Source: Pseudeuparius sepicola (Eukaryota; Arthropoda; Insecta; Coleoptera; Anthribidae). From it: a DNA stretch of 64,000 bases. Numbering within the stretch: the first letter of the stretch is position 1; each line of letters starts with the position of its first letter. Shown in pieces: positions 32,438-44,312 of this stretch. Both the position numbers and the translations under genes were made by a program. Under the pieces are notes generated by a model. That model had not been told where the DNA came from, ran no database searches, and saw nothing but the letters and a program-made list of their open reading frames with translations. The DNA lies in the NCBI GenBank assembly GCA_963920635.1, contig OY987298.1, positions 57,763,949-57,827,948 of the forward strand. The letters are read 5' to 3'.

Positions 32438-33877
32438 TATAATAAGACATACTTCAAACTTTCAAATATTTTATTTTTAGCTGATAACAAAATGTAACAA
32501 AATAAAACAAAAATTAAAAAAGTCATATTCAAATTATTAGATATTATTTTAAAAGGTCGCCTTCTAAAATAAAAAAGGTGTTCAAACAATCCACCATTAT
32601 TATTTATGCAAATATTGCATGTTTTTAAAACTGAATTTGTCGCCTTTCTTAGAGAGCGACTGTCAATACTGGCAATTGCTTCTAAAACAGCTGCTCTTAA
32701 TTCAATAATTGTCTCATACTTTATTTTGTACTGTACCACAAAAAGAAATCCAAAACAAACAAATCGGGGGATTGGGGCGGCCAGGAAATAGGTCTATTTC
32801 TCCCTATCAAAATTTTGATAGAGCTGATCTAGGTAATTTCTTACGTGCAAATAATAATTATGTGGTGGACCTCCATCATGATAATTTTTGTTTTATTTTG
32901 TTACATTTTGTTACCAGCTAAAAATAAAATATTTGAAAGTATGAAGTATGTCTAATTATAAAATAGAACGTAATTATGAAAATATTCCATGGCTTACTAT
33001 GTGAAAATTAAAAAAAAATCGGAAAATTAGCCATAGCTCTTATTTTTTATAATAACTATGCCGAGTATTATATCTTTGGAAAACTAAAAAAATGGCAGAT
33101 TTGATAAGGTCACAGCCAACTATGATTTACATTTAAAAAAACAAAAGTTTAAGTCATATCTCAAAAATCACAAACAACATAAAAAATTAGATTAGATTAT
33201 CTTATTAAGCTCAAAATTATCTACAATATTTGTCTCTACAGTTTTTCTGTATAATCAAAAATGGCCGAACTACAGAGATCTGATTAAAAATCCAAAAGGG
33301 GCATTAGATTGAGCATTCAAAACTGCATTTCTTTCCCCATTTAACCTTTGTTCTAGCTCTGCTAGTTTCCGAGATCCGCATAGTGGGCATCGAAAAAAAC
33401 TCACCCTGTATATAACATAAAGGTAAAATTATTAGATATACACAACAGTTTTTCTGTACAATCAGAAATAACGGAGCTACAGAGATCTGATGAAATAGCA
33501 AAAAATCACTCTTTTCAAAATATCTAGTGACTCATGAACTTTTTTAAAAATCCAAAAGGGGAATTACATTGAGCATTCAAAATCGCAATTATTCCCCCAT
33601 TTAACCTTTGTTCTAGCTTTGCTAGTTTCCGAGATCCTCTTAGTGGTCATCGAAAAAAACTCACCCTGTATATTGCCAAACGCAAACGCTTGACCTTTAT
33701 TGGCATGTTACATGTTATTACAATCATCGAAGCAGTACAATCGGCCAGCACAATTATTTATTTTTCATTTTTTCGGGCGCCGGGTGTATTAATTAATTTT
33801 ATATATTACACCATCATGGGGGGGGGGGTTTGAACCCCCTAACCCCCCCCCCCCTTATATACGGCCCGACTTCGAAG

Positions 33878-35043
33878 AGTAGTACAAAATTAAATAGAAT
33901 GTATAGACTATATTTACAATTTATAAATACCTACTTCGACTAATAAATATTTAAATTTCTTAGATAATTCTGCTAGGTACCTTTTGGAAACATTCAGGAG
34001 AAGAAGACTTTAAATATTATGTCAAAGTAAACTAATTCTCCATGAATGTAAACCACTAAGAAATTTATTTCCAAAATAATTTTATACCTATTCCATATAC
34101 CTACTTTCTATGTAGTTATCTGCCTCAATGTTTTAATTAATGATAAAAAAAAAACAAATGCATGGGTATATAAGAAGTTTGGCAGCTTCCAAATATTCAT
34201 TTGAAATAATGAAATAATTAAATGTTCACAATTTCATTATAAACTTGTTTACTATTGTGACAACTAGTCACTTTGTGCGTGACCTTGGATAATTGAAAAA
34301 AAAAAAAGATTTGAAATTTGTTGCCACTGTATACAATACGCCATTGAATATAAGAAATACCCCTATAGGCTCAATGCTAAACTAGTCTATGGGCCATGCC
34401 AACAATGAACAACAACAAAGAACAACGCAGTGTAGACCCAAGGCTAGCACTGTTCCCATGGAGACGATGGCCCATATATTAGTTCGCATAGTCCCGTCGG
34501 GGCGTTGGCATCTTAAAAATTCAGTCGCGTATAGCTTCAAATTCCACTAGTGCACAATGCAATGCCAAATTGCATATTTCTTTGTCAAAGCCGCCCATTG
34601 TAAAACTGTCAGCTATGATAGAACATTTTGTGCTATTCTCTAAATAAAAGGAATAAATGAGCCTTTTTGCTATAGGAGCTTGAACACCAGTTTGGCTTTA
34701 TTTGATTTTTAGGTATCAAACAATTTATAGAAAGTTTTTTATTTCACAAAAAGAGAGGAAATTTAAATGAATTTGTGAGAACCTTCTCAAAAATATATGA
34801 ATTTGTGAGAACATTCTCAAAAATATCTGCTTAAATGACAACCCTGCCTGGAAATTAGAAAAGAGAACAGCATACATGGATATGTTAATTCTCCCAAATA
34901 TGCCAGTATCCTAGGGTACCTACTAACATAATAGCGGTTATAGAAATTAATCTAGGTACACTGAATTTGTTTTCCATTTATCTATTTATGAATTGCACTA
35001 AGTCACGCCTGCTCTTTGAATTGGCATTACACCTTGTCTCTGG
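33878..35043. other. intergenic, nothing recognised except a 30-bp duplication
   Basis: No gene is seen. At 34771-34827 a 30-bp unit ATTTGTGAGAACCTTCTCAA... is tandemly duplicated; each copy contains the inverted pair TGAGAA/TTCTCA. Confidence 0.45.
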
Positions 35044-35243
35044 TCAGTTGATGCTTCCCCTATGGTTCATGTACCCATTGAATGCGCCTGTACCGAGCAT
35101 CTTCTCGATGGCAGCACGTCTTAATCGTGTACAAGTGATGAGCAGTGCTCCGCCCAAAAGGCACATTGCTCCGCCACCAAGAGCCAATAATGCAGAGAAC
35201 CACCCTGTCTTTAGGCACACACTATTGGCATCGGAACTTGGGC
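35044..35243 (-). CDS. ZP-domain protein, last exon (transmembrane segment and tail)
   Basis: The exon has a strong acceptor (TTTTTTTCACTTGCAG, read on the minus strand) and stops at TGA 35044-35046. It starts with two bases that complete the Gly codon left by exon 40953-41139. It encodes GPSSDANSVCLKTG, then a hydrophobic helix WFSALLALGGGAMCLLGGALLI, a TCTRLRRAAIE stop-transfer region and a short cytoplasmic tail. A C-terminal membrane anchor after the furin-like site is the normal ZP-protein plan. The 5.7-kb intron before it holds the LINE at 37529-40885. The link to the ZP exons rests on phase, order and topology. Confidence 0.82.
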
Positions 35244-35409
35244 CTGCAAGTGAAAAAAACATTGGATTTTCGATTTTTGCGAGTTCTATAGTAAGGCGGA
35301 TTTGCATAACTTATGAAAATAAATTAACTTTAAAACGTAGTTTAAAACCACAGTCATCAAAGTGTTTCTTTTTATATTCACATTTTTTACTTAAAAAAAA
35401 TATATTCCT

Positions 35410-35729
35410 ATACTAAAATCGAGCAATCCAGGCTGTAGGCTATAAAATTTCACCCGACTGGGCAACTTACAGGGACGTACTCGATTGCAAAAGTGTAGTT
35501 ATTCGGTTTTATCTTGTTGTTTTCAGCTATTTAGAGACTGTCACAAATAATTTTATCGAAGTTTTGAACTATTTTAATTAAGCCAATAATTATTTTCCGA
35601 AATATTTTGATGTAAACAATTGTAAAAATAAAATTAAATAAAGGTCGTGCCTTAGTGCAGCCCTGGCGAATATTTCAACGCACGTGCTCTTGTTTACGCC
35701 AGGCGTAAGAGTTGCTCGATTTTAGTATA
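35410..35729. mobile_element. TA-flanked MITE, copy 2
   Basis: Ends are TACTAAAATCGAGCAA and TTGCTCGATTTTAGTA, flanked by TA. The body is the reverse complement of 8609-9006. It lies in the last ZP intron. Confidence 0.85.
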
Positions 35730-35840
35730 AGCACAGACTAACGAGTAATAAGCTATTTATTCTGTGGTATAAGTAATTTTTCTCATATTTTTCAAATCTG
35801 CTTTCAGAAAAACAGTTAGTTGAACATAAAATAAAAAAAG

Positions 35841-35982
35841 TTACAGGGGTTAGGTATGCTTTTATTAAAATAACACTACTACAATAACATATTTTATGAG
35901 GACAAAATATACAATGTGTTGTTATAATGAAAATTCAAAAAGATTGTAGTTATTATAATAAAAACACACCTAACCCCTGTAA
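35841..35982. mobile_element. 142-bp MITE
   Basis: TTACAGGGGTTAGGT at the left and ACCTAACCCCTGTAA at the right (one extra base inside) are terminal inverted repeats. The match continues with TTTTATTA and CTACAAT in the arms. Confidence 0.88.
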
Positions 35983-36144
35983 TTCTATTATTAATAATGT
36001 GAATATAGGGTGTCTGTTGCTGGAGGGCCACTCAAAAATATCTCTACAAATATCTATTTTCCTGAGAACTATATTTAAAAGAAAAAAAATACCTTTTCTT
36101 GAAATCGGCATTAAAATGTCCCAAAATCGTCATTAAAAGCACAG

Positions 36145-36181
36145 AAATCGTACAATAATGTAGCCCATTATTGTACGATTT
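36145..36181. repeat. hairpin ATCGTACAATAATG
   Basis: AAATCGTACAATAATG, a short TAGCC loop, then CATTATTGTACGATTT: a perfect 16-bp stem. Confidence 0.85.
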
Positions 36182-36449
36182 TTTCAATAAGTAGGCCTTG
36201 GCGAGATGTAAACATCAAACGTCAGACGCGGAGAAATCGCCCGTCAAAAGTAACCAAATATTCAAAACCCGGCCGATAAAGTCCCATTTAACTTTTCGTA
36301 CACATTGCGAAATTGTTTCCTATAGAAGCGCAATCCTTCAGTCTACATATTTTAGTAAATTTGAATATCAATAGATTTCTTGTGTAGGCTGCACAAGAAG
36401 CAGCAGTTTGGTTTTTCTGTTCGAAGGTGCCGTACGTCATTATACTTGT

Positions 36450-36690
36450 CGTAGGTAGAGCGATCAGTAAAGTCAAGCAACGCCGCGCGTATTCGGTTCG
36501 TGGACGGGTGATCCCTTATTATTATTTTCTTGCCTAATAAAACATTTTTTTCCGATTAAAAAAAAATAATATGTACCTCGGCACTGAAGTTCTTTTTGTG
36601 ACTCATGTGGTTTATTTGCCTTGGCCAGAGGCCTCAGCAACTAAACTCCACATGATTGATAAAAAGTTGAACTTCAGTGCCTTGGTACAT
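36450..36690 (+). repeat. 5S rRNA-like SINE fragment, copy 2, with GAACTTCAGTGC tail
   Basis: GTCAAGCAACGCCGCGCG followed by CGGTTCGTGGACGGGTGATCCC resembles the 3' half of 5S rRNA (AAGCAACGTCG..., ...TTGGATGGGTGACC). After a T-rich spacer it carries CACTGAAGTTC...GAACTTCAGTGCC, the foldback shared with 17820-17930. Confidence 0.5.
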
Positions 36691-37882
36691 AAATAACTAT
36701 TTTGATAAGCTAGCTTTATGTAAAAGCATATTTTCCGAGATATTTGTGAAAAACCCGAAAACTATCGAAACTTTTTTGAATTGGTTTCAAGAATTAATAA
36801 AAAAATACTAATTAAATTTGTGGGCAAAACTGATTGCTTTAAGCTTAGTTTATTAGAATTTGGAAAATGCCACGGTTTAGTGGGTGCTCTCTTAGCACAT
36901 TCCCAAAAAATGTGTTCACTTTATTGTAGTGGGCTGGTAGCTTTGAATCCTGTGTTTCATGTTTTCAGCATTTTTTTACAACATACTACATTGCAAAAAT
37001 CTTGGAAATTCCTCGCCAGGTAAGTATCTGTAACTTGCACATTTGAAAAATTTTCTGGTATGCCGGCAATAAATTTAGTAACTTTTAACTGCTAAGAGGG
37101 CACCCATATAAACTGGTATTTTTTCAAATTCTGATAAAGTAGGCTTAAAGAAATTAGTTTTGCCTAGAAATACCACTAAGAAAATTTTTACCCTTAAACA
37201 AAAAAGTTGAAGCCAAAGTTATGGAAATTTTCGGGTTTTTCAAAAATATCTCAGAGAGTAGGCCTTGATTCTCGAATATATGTTTTTACACAAAGTTAGC
37301 CCAAGCAATGTTTTCTTTCAAATAAAGTTCTCAGAAAAATGTAGTTTGGCCTTCCTTCAATAGACAGACTCCCTGCATAAAGAAATAAGAGGGGAGGACG
37401 TTAACCTTGATGAGTCTCCCTGTAGCTACGTACTTTAATTTAATCGAGTTTTAAACTAGTTGATTCCCACCGAGATTCCCACCTTAGAACATGCCACAGA
37501 TGTGTCAATCAGAAGAGGCATTGCATTTATAATAATAATAATAATAATAAAATGATTTATTGTGTAATATATAAGTGCAATAGAAATATAGAAATGTTTA
37601 CACAAAATATATAAATTCAATAGTAGGAGAGAAATGTTATACAAATTACAAGATATTACACAAGAGGTAGGAGATTTGGCGCTAGCCACTCTTCCACTCC
37701 ACCCTGAAGCCATAAATACAAATATATTCTCACAACAACAATACAAGAGCAAGGACACATGTCACAATGGAATTTAAAACAAATCAAAATTTAAAACAGG
37801 TTAAAAGTCAAAATTTAAAACACGTTAAAAGCAAAACAAAGTCAAGAGTCAAGACAATCAGAACTCAAGAGCTACAATTCAA

Positions 37883-40723
37883 TCAAGTATACAAACGAAC
37901 TTGCAACTGCCGCTTAAATGGTCGAATAGGTAATTCCAGAATGTCAAGCACGTTGTTTAGCAAAGAGGGTGCTTTATAAGAAAAGCTACCCTCAAATTTA
38001 GACGTAGCATGTTGTGGTACAGTAAAAGAATTCACCCTTACATCAATATTATGGATCTGAGATCTTCTTGAAAGCAAATCAGATAAATATGGAGGCACTC
38101 TCTGGGTGTACACTTTATATAATAACATGGTATACAAATATTCTAATCTTAGATATAATTTAGGTTCATTTAGCTGGATTAAATACGGTGTTATGTGTTC
38201 CCTGTAAGACAATCTACCAACAAACCTGATGCAAGCATTCTGAATTCTCTGAATTTTCAATTGATTATAATTCGGTAGAAAGTGAAAATATACCTGACTG
38301 CAATAATCAATGTGCGGATAAACCAGTGCTTTAACTAAACGTAACTTTGTAGATACGTCCAATAGATCTCTTAAGCTGTAGATGGCTCTTAACTTAAACA
38401 TACAAACCTTATAGACTTGATTACAGTGATCACCAAAGTTTAATCCTCTGTCCAAAACAACGCCGAGACTCTTAGCCGAGTCCACCCATCGAACGCTAAC
38501 ATCCTCGACAATCACATCATAATTTGCGCGAATAAAAGTACTCAGTCGCTCATTGCCAATGCAGAGTGCAACTGTTTTCTGCGGGTTAACTCTGAGGCCA
38601 TGATTGTCACACCATAATGTAAAAGAGCGTAAATCATTATTCACCGCAACCATAGTGTCCTCCGCTCGATCCATAGAACAATCCAGATACAGCTGGACAT
38701 CGTCCGCATACAGGTGAACTCGGCATAGTTCCACGGCATTTGGCAAATCAAATGTGTACAGGGAGAAGAGAATCGGCCCAAAGACGCTGCCCTGTGGCAC
38801 ACCACTGCCAGTTTCCCCAAAATCTGACATTAAAGAATTATTAATTTTTACTCTTTGTAAACGACCACAGAGATAATCCCTGAACCAAACTAGAGCAGCA
38901 TCATCAAATCCAATATAACTCAACTTTGCCAACATCAATTCAAAATTTACCAAGTCAAATGCTTTACTTTGATCCAACAGCACTAAGACAGTACACTTCG
39001 ACTCATCCGAGGCACAAGCGATATCATCTACAACCTTGAGTAGAGCCGTCGTAGTACCATGGTGTGGCCGAAATCCCGACTGCACAGAAGGCAATATATT
39101 ATTTGCATCTAAAAAAACGGCAACCTGTTTAGATACTATACGTTCTAACAACTTGGACATGGCCGGTAAGATACTGATGGGTCTTAAATCATTACATGAC
39201 GTTGGACAAGAAACCTTAGGGAGGGGAACAATATTTGCAGACTTCCAAATGCGTGGAAAGATACCACTCTCAATAGAATCATTAAATATGTTTTGAACCA
39301 CCTCTATACAGTAAGAAATAACGAAGTGTAACATTATAACATTAATATTGTCAGTGCCATAGGCCTCAGACGTTATCGACTTTAAAGACTCATATATCTC
39401 CGCCTCGGTCACTGGATTTAAAGTGAACACGGCGTTGTTATTTAACTTATTGCTCTTATAAAAATTTAGCGTGTCAACATTAATACTTGTGCGACCAGCA
39501 ACATTAAGAAAGAAGTCATTAATTTCGTCAGGTTGTCTAAGTTCCTCAGGCAAATCAGTGGTGTGACTGTGTTTTGTTGGCACACCCCATTGAGAAAAAT
39601 TACGCCACAGTTTTTTGTTGTTGTTCTTGCTTCTTTCCAAAGTTGTTTTGATGTATGCTTTCTTTTCACGTTTAATTGCGGATCTAATATAATTTCTTAA
39701 ATCGACGTAATACTGTCTAGCTGCAGGAGTTCTATGTTTAAGGTAACTACTATATGCCTTATTTTTTAAACCAATCATCTTTCTAATATTATACGTAATG
39801 TATGGCTTATTGAGACGCTTAGTTGTTATAACTCGCATGGGGGCATGTTCATCAAACAGAGAAATAATTGTGTTATTCAAACATTCGGTTTTAAGATTTA
39901 TGTCGTCTATAGCACAAATGCTGTCCCATGGAATTGAGGATGCATCACCAGAAAACCGGGCAAAGTCGAAATTATTAAAATCTCTATAGATAATATTTTT
40001 CTTATGATCGTCCTTCAGACTATTAAAAACCAGAGAACAAGTAACAAGCATGTGATCAGTATTGCAATGCAAGTCGATGGTGTCAGAGTGGCCCAATACT
40101 AAATGTCCACTTATGCATATTACATCAATAAGTGATTCGCTTGTCTCCGTAATTCGAGTTGGATTATTTACAACTTGTATCAGATCAAAACCATTCAAAA
40201 CAGAAACAAACTTATCAACATTTGGATTTACATTCAAAAAATTAATATTTATATCTCCCAACAGCACAATTGATTGAGTTTCAAGATAAATAAGTTCCAA
40301 AGGTTCCACAAGTTCATCAACACAATTTACACTCGTACCAGGGGGCCTGTAAACTACACCAACACCAATCTTCGAATCATTTACATGTAGAATTACCCAA
40401 AGCTGTTCCAATCCACCATCACTGACACGAGAGTAAATAGTTTTAATCCTGTATATATTCTTAATGTAGACTGCGACACCACCACCCCTGGACGGCCTGT
40501 CCAATCTGGTCAGATTGTAGTCAGAGATACTTATAAAATTGCTAGGATAATCACTACTCAGCCAAGTCTCAGTAACTGCAACAACATCAAAGTTGTGATC
40601 CAAAACAAGGTCTTTAAATGCACCGAAATCTGGCAACAGTGAACGGATGTTTACATGACCAAACTCAATCTCGAGTTTTTTGGCCTGGACTTTGCAACTG
40701 CTGGCACACCATTCTCATACTTA
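37883..40723 (-). CDS. LINE ORF2: AP endonuclease plus reverse transcriptase
   Basis: An open frame of more than 917 codons to the stop at 37883. The annotated methionine would be a TTG at 40636; the frame stays open upstream through GHVNIRSLLPDF, the usual N-terminus of the endonuclease domain, and overlaps the end of ORF1. Endonuclease motifs are VTETWL, GGGVAVYIK, VYRPPG, LLGDININ and HCNTDHMLV. RT motifs are DLRPISILP, LLDQSKAFD, GVPQGSVFGPILF and LYADDVQLY (catalytic YxDD), then GVVLDRGLNF. No RNase H is visible. It makes the nick and primes reverse transcription at the target. Being uninterrupted, it may be recently active. Confidence 0.9.
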
Positions 40724-40885
40724 ATGTAAATGTCCTGTTCCCCATTGTCTTTTCTAGAGACAAGTTCATCTAGAATCTTTTTATAATAGTCGCGCTGCAT
40801 TTTGGTTTGGTCTGTCGTTATTGAAACATTCTTATGGTGATTTTTTAGATTTTTCTTATTTTTTAAAATAGTGAATAGATCGTCT
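40651..40885 (-). pseudogene. LINE ORF1, C-terminal remnant
   Basis: A frame overlapping the start of ORF2 and ending ATG-TAA at 40651. It is open upstream to about 40885 and encodes a Lys/Asn-rich helical stretch containing MQRDYYKKILDELVSRKDNG. This is presumably the C-terminus of the ORF1 RNA-binding protein; the rest is missing. Confidence 0.55.
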
Positions 40886-40952
40886 AGAAGTCAAGGTTAC
40901 CCGTAGAGGAGCAGGTCTGTTGTTTATGATGTTTGTTTATGATTATTCTTAC

Positions 40953-41139
40953 CTGTTACATTGACACTTCTATCATCTTCCGCTTCCCCTTCTTGCAACA
41001 CCCTCAGAGATTGGAACAAGTTCACGTTTTCTGAGAGCGATACATTGGGGGTTGGCGTTGACAAGCTCGATGTCGTAGTAGGTCCTTCTAAAGACCTTTT
41101 CTTTACATTCTTTACATTTCTCCAGTGGCATGGCTGACT
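40953..41139 (-). CDS. ZP-domain protein, exon with furin-like cleavage site
   Basis: A 187-nt exon with TTTGTTTCCAG acceptor and GTAAGA donor, starting phase 0 and ending phase 1. It encodes SQPCHWRNVKNVKKRSLEG, i.e. the last ZP-C cysteine region followed by a dibasic KKRS site of the kind cleaved to release ZP ectodomains. A Thr/Ser/Pro-rich linker and an NVTG sequon follow. It continues RMCHGRCP from the preceding exon. Confidence 0.9.
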
Positions 41140-41529
41140 CTGGAAACAAAAAATAATATTTAATTCGTACATTTTTGCCACCGAAATTATCGCCAAGTTT
41201 ATTTCAACTGTTTCGAAAAATAACCAAGTAGGTTATGGAAAATAAACTTTATAAGTTTAGACTACGATGGACAGGGTGTCTCAAATAAAATGTTAAGTCC
41301 GATTAATTCCTTAATTTTTTATATAAAGACCAATTAACAACCAGAGTAATTCAGATGTTTTGAAAATACTAATCTAGCTTCAGAAGTGACATATTGTCTA
41401 TTACAGTTCTTTTGTATGGGGAGATTTAAATGATACTCTCGTTGAAGTTTCGAATGTGCGTGTCTTTTTTTATATTTCTGTCAACAACCGGTGTGCTCCC
41501 GAACCTCTCCCTGGCAACATCGTAACAAT

Positions 41530-42200
41530 AAAAAATAACCCCAGGAAGTGAGCCGGGGTCAAAGAAGTTAATTCTTGTGGATTTGAGGAAATGGGACAGA
41601 GGTGTCTGGAGTTTAGGCCTACTTCTACATGAACGAGCAACGTGTTGAGTTCCTCAATCGAAAGATGGGTTTCCCAAAACCTTCTTTAAATGCCCTTTAC
41701 ATGACTTAATTCTGGATTCCCAAAGACCTCCCAAGTGTGGGGAATAAGGAGGAATGAGTTGCCAATCAATCCCTTCCTGAGAAAAATGAATCGTTAGCTC
41801 TGTACCTGATTTGTTCAAAAATTATCGGAAAATATTCGCGATGTTTTTCCACGAGGTGGTGCAAACCTTTTTAATGCTATAATGAATGTGTCCTTTATTA
41901 ACTCGGAAATAAGCTCTAGATGTACGGCTTTGGTTCTAAAACACACAAATAGGCCTATGTAAATTTTTTTGCATTTTTTCACCGTGGCCCTTTCGGTCCT
42001 TGCCTTACAATGGACCCGCGTAATCAATGCCTGTTGTGAAAAAAGGTTGCAAAATCGTGACACAGGTAACACCCATTATAGGTTGGATTGTTTTTGGATT
42101 AGTCCGATAAGAAGAAATGCACTGCCTGACAACCCTGTTGGCCAAATTTCTCCCCAGTATTGGCCAATATATCTCCCATTGAGGACCTGCATGCAATAAT
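41530..42200 (-). pseudogene. BEL/Pao retrotransposon integrase fragment
   Basis: Pieces in different frames match the Pao-type integrase: GIDYAGPL (first catalytic Asp region) at about 42010, IYIGLFVCFRTKAVHLELIS with FIIALKRFA, then FSDN (second Asp), and downstream a PPYSPHLGG-LWES-like stretch with the third acidic residue region near 41700-41760. Frameshifts and stops show it is dead. It lies between ZP exons. Confidence 0.78.
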
Positions 42201-43954
42201 TGTATATGCTCGTTTTCAAAAATCAGTAACGTTAGGTGATGCTTTGCACATATTAATATAGGGTGCTTTTTATTTTCCGAAAAATCAGAATTTTGGAGAC
42301 GTCCACTTACTCTTAAAACGCCACTAATGTCTAAAAACGAGTTTAACTTTAAAATTCAACTTTTCATAAACAAAAATCTGCCTTTGTTTAAATCTGCTAC
42401 TTGCTGTAAGAAAAGTCTCTTGTTGATGAGTAATTTTAATTAATGTAATAAGCACGATATCTAATTCGCGCATAATAAGTGGCCCAGAACTTTTTTGTTC
42501 TGATTGGCAATTAGCCTTAAATGTTAAAATCCAAGCAGATTACCCTTTGAATTCTTAAAAGTTTGGCATATCTCTGAAAATGGAAAAAGGTTAAAATATA
42601 TTGGGAAAAGAATGCCCGAGTGACCTTTTTTTGTTGTGAAATTTTTGGTTTCGGCCAGCTTTCTTGATTATGGGTGAGCCAAGTTGGCCTGTGGCATGCC
42701 ATACTAAATTTGCCAGCTCTGACGGCTTTACCCGACGTGACAAGAAATCGGTTCTCCTTTCCCTTACAATGAAAACACTTGTCTACATTAGCAATTTCTT
42801 GGATTTCCATTGATTATCTATGTACTGGTACTAATATTGATTGATTGATATCACTAAATAGCCCTTCAGATTACCTTTTCAATGATACCGTTTAAGGAAA
42901 ACCGGGAAAATAAGGAAAAGTCTGTTATAACTATTTGGGATGAAACAAATTATCTCTGGTTGTACTTATCATAACTGTGTGCAGTTGTGTTAAAACGCAA
43001 AGATGAAGTCATGGCCTGCTAGATAAGCTATAACGTTAAATATCATTGAAAAGGTAATTTTAATATGATTTTTGTATATCCAATACTTGGTTTCTTTTGT
43101 AATTTGCGAATTGAAAAACCGGAAGTAATAATCACATTGTAACTGAGCAAATTTTAGTATTTTTGGTACCTAATATCAAAAATGAAAAATGCAATCAAAC
43201 AATATTTTTTATTTTTTGAAACAATTTTTTCCCTTAACTTTTCGAACTAGATTCTAATTCGCCTGAGAAAACTGGTTTTTAGTTGGTCTCTTCATCTCAA
43301 AAGATAAGGAAATGGGACTTAACAACCTGTACTTACCAATCTGATTTTTAATTGTAATTACTTACATCATAATAAATACGTAATTTGTTCAAGAAGAAAT
43401 TAAGAATCTCATACCTACATATTTATCTCACAATAAGGTAAGGTAAATTCTATTTTTCTAAAAATACAAATACAACTTTCCGATTTTCTAAATATGTAAA
43501 TAGTTTAATTTGCAGTTTAGAACTTCTAGGAATTATCGTGGTGGAATAACAGAAAACTGTATTTCAAAAAGTAGTAGTTCAATCTAGACATACCTAGGTA
43601 AGTACCTATTTACTTACCAAATTTTCAATTAGTGTACATTCTACTCAATTTTATTGTCATTTTTTTATTCCTTGAAAAAAATCAATCTCGGCTTCTTGTT
43701 TCAAAAGCAACTATTTTAAATTACCACTTGTTGTATATTTTATGAAAGGAGGAGTATTAGAATAGAAAAAAAATCAAAATAATCCAGCGTCAAGTAATTA
43801 AAAATTTATATCTATTTATAAAAATATACGAATTTTTTAAATATTAGTTTCTAATCCAATAGATCTAGATCTCCGACTTATAATACCAAAATTATTGTTT
43901 ATATTTGCGAAGATAATGTTTGCTCAGTCAATCTGTTTTAATATTTTCACTTAC
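42201..43954. other. ZP intron; possible further BEL/Pao debris, otherwise nothing
   Basis: A minus-strand open stretch at about 42580-42790 contains ACHRPTWLTHNQESWPKPK, reminiscent of the region before the BEL/Pao integrase, but the match is weak. The rest is AT-rich intron with no recognised gene. Confidence 0.35.
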
Positions 43955-44117
43955 TGGACACCGCCCATGACACATTCTAACATCACACTCTATGTAAAGT
44001 GCTGGAGATCCTGTAAACCTGAAGGTCTTCATGTAAGCAAATACTTGAGTTTCATAGACTCCAGATTCTGACCAAGAGCCACGAAACCGGGAGATCAGTT
44101 TGTCATCAACAGGGCAC
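43955..44117 (-). CDS. ZP-domain protein, ZP-C exon
   Basis: A 163-nt exon (acceptor ATATTTCAG, donor GTAAGT). It encodes CPVDDKLISRFRGSWSESG, then VYETQVFAYMKTFRFTGSPA, LYIECDVRMCHGRCP: the conserved cysteines and the YIEC-V--C ending of the ZP-C subdomain, closely resembling insect cuticular ZP proteins. Confidence 0.92.
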
Positions 44118-44233
44118 CTGAAATATAAATAATAATAAGAGAATTTGTGATTTATAAAATATGTTGGTCAGTTAATGTTAAAGATTTGGAAAAGATAATC
44201 CTATAGTGTCATTGATCAATTGGGTTAACTTAC

Positions 44234-44312
44234 CCGTACTCGTCGATTAGTTGAATTTTTTTCGTTGCTCCATTGTGTGCATAACAATCATTCACAACAA
44301 TATCAAATCCAT
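44234..44312 (-). CDS. ZP-domain protein, internal exon
   Basis: A 79-nt exon with TCTTTCAG acceptor and GTAAGT donor. It encodes DGFDIVVNDCYAHNGATKK followed by IQLIDEYG, the linker/ZP-C start with its conserved cysteine. Phases agree with both neighbours (2 + 25 codons + 2). Confidence 0.92.

Larger units (their letters stand above)
30916..33668. mobile_element. large foldback element nested in the hAT-like element
   Basis: Ends are CAGGGTGAGTTTTTTTCGATG and its inverted copy CATCGAAAAAAACTCACCCTG, with TA outside each (30914-30915 and 33669-33670). The left arm 30916-31415 is matched by an inverted right arm at about 32955-33668, which additionally contains a duplicated end segment (about 33240-33480). 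A further inner pair, 32445-32520 against 32885-32960, continues the fold. It has no coding sequence. Confidence 0.8.
30841..33868. mobile_element. hAT-like non-autonomous element (outermost of a nest)
   Basis: The left end CAGGGCCGTAGCTAGGGG and the right end TATACGGCCCG (reverse complement CGGGCCGTATA, one base shorter) are flanked by the same 8 bp, CTTCGAAG (30833-30840 and 33870-33877), the hAT target-duplication length. A further A before it also matches on both sides. The right end carries long G and C runs. Everything at 30916-33668 is a second element inserted inside. Confidence 0.8.
36004..37376. mobile_element. large decayed foldback element
   Basis: The end TATAGGGTGTCTGTTG and the right end (reverse complement of AATAGACAGACTCCCTGCATA) are imperfect inverted repeats. 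Inner arms, for example GAAAAACCCGAAAA near 36747 and TTTTCGGGTTTTTC near 37230, and GTGGGTGCTCTCTTAGCA near 36882 and TGCTAAGAGGGCACCC near 37090, continue the fold. The 5S-like repeat and a hairpin lie inside. Confidence 0.55.
37529..40885 (-). mobile_element. CR1/Jockey-group LINE, 5'-truncated, intact ORF2
   Basis: A minus-strand non-LTR element in the last ZP intron. Its 3' end, on the left, is an (ATT)n-type microsatellite tail (37529-37550 on the plus strand as AATAATAAT), as in CR1-like groups. It retains the end of ORF1 and an uninterrupted endonuclease-RT ORF2. The 5' limit is placed where the ORF1 frame stops being open and is approximate. I could not identify a target duplication with confidence. 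Confidence 0.88.

Noticed and set aside
34967..35416. 149-codon plus-strand frame
   Set aside because: It is antisense to the ZP transmembrane exon, whose splice sites, phase and topology are better supported.
36450..36520. 5S rRNA gene
   Set aside because: Only part of the 3' half resembles 5S; the 5' half and a T-run terminator at the right distance are missing.
39036..39296. plus-strand frames within 38-40.6 kb
   Set aside because: Shadows of the minus-strand LINE ORF2.
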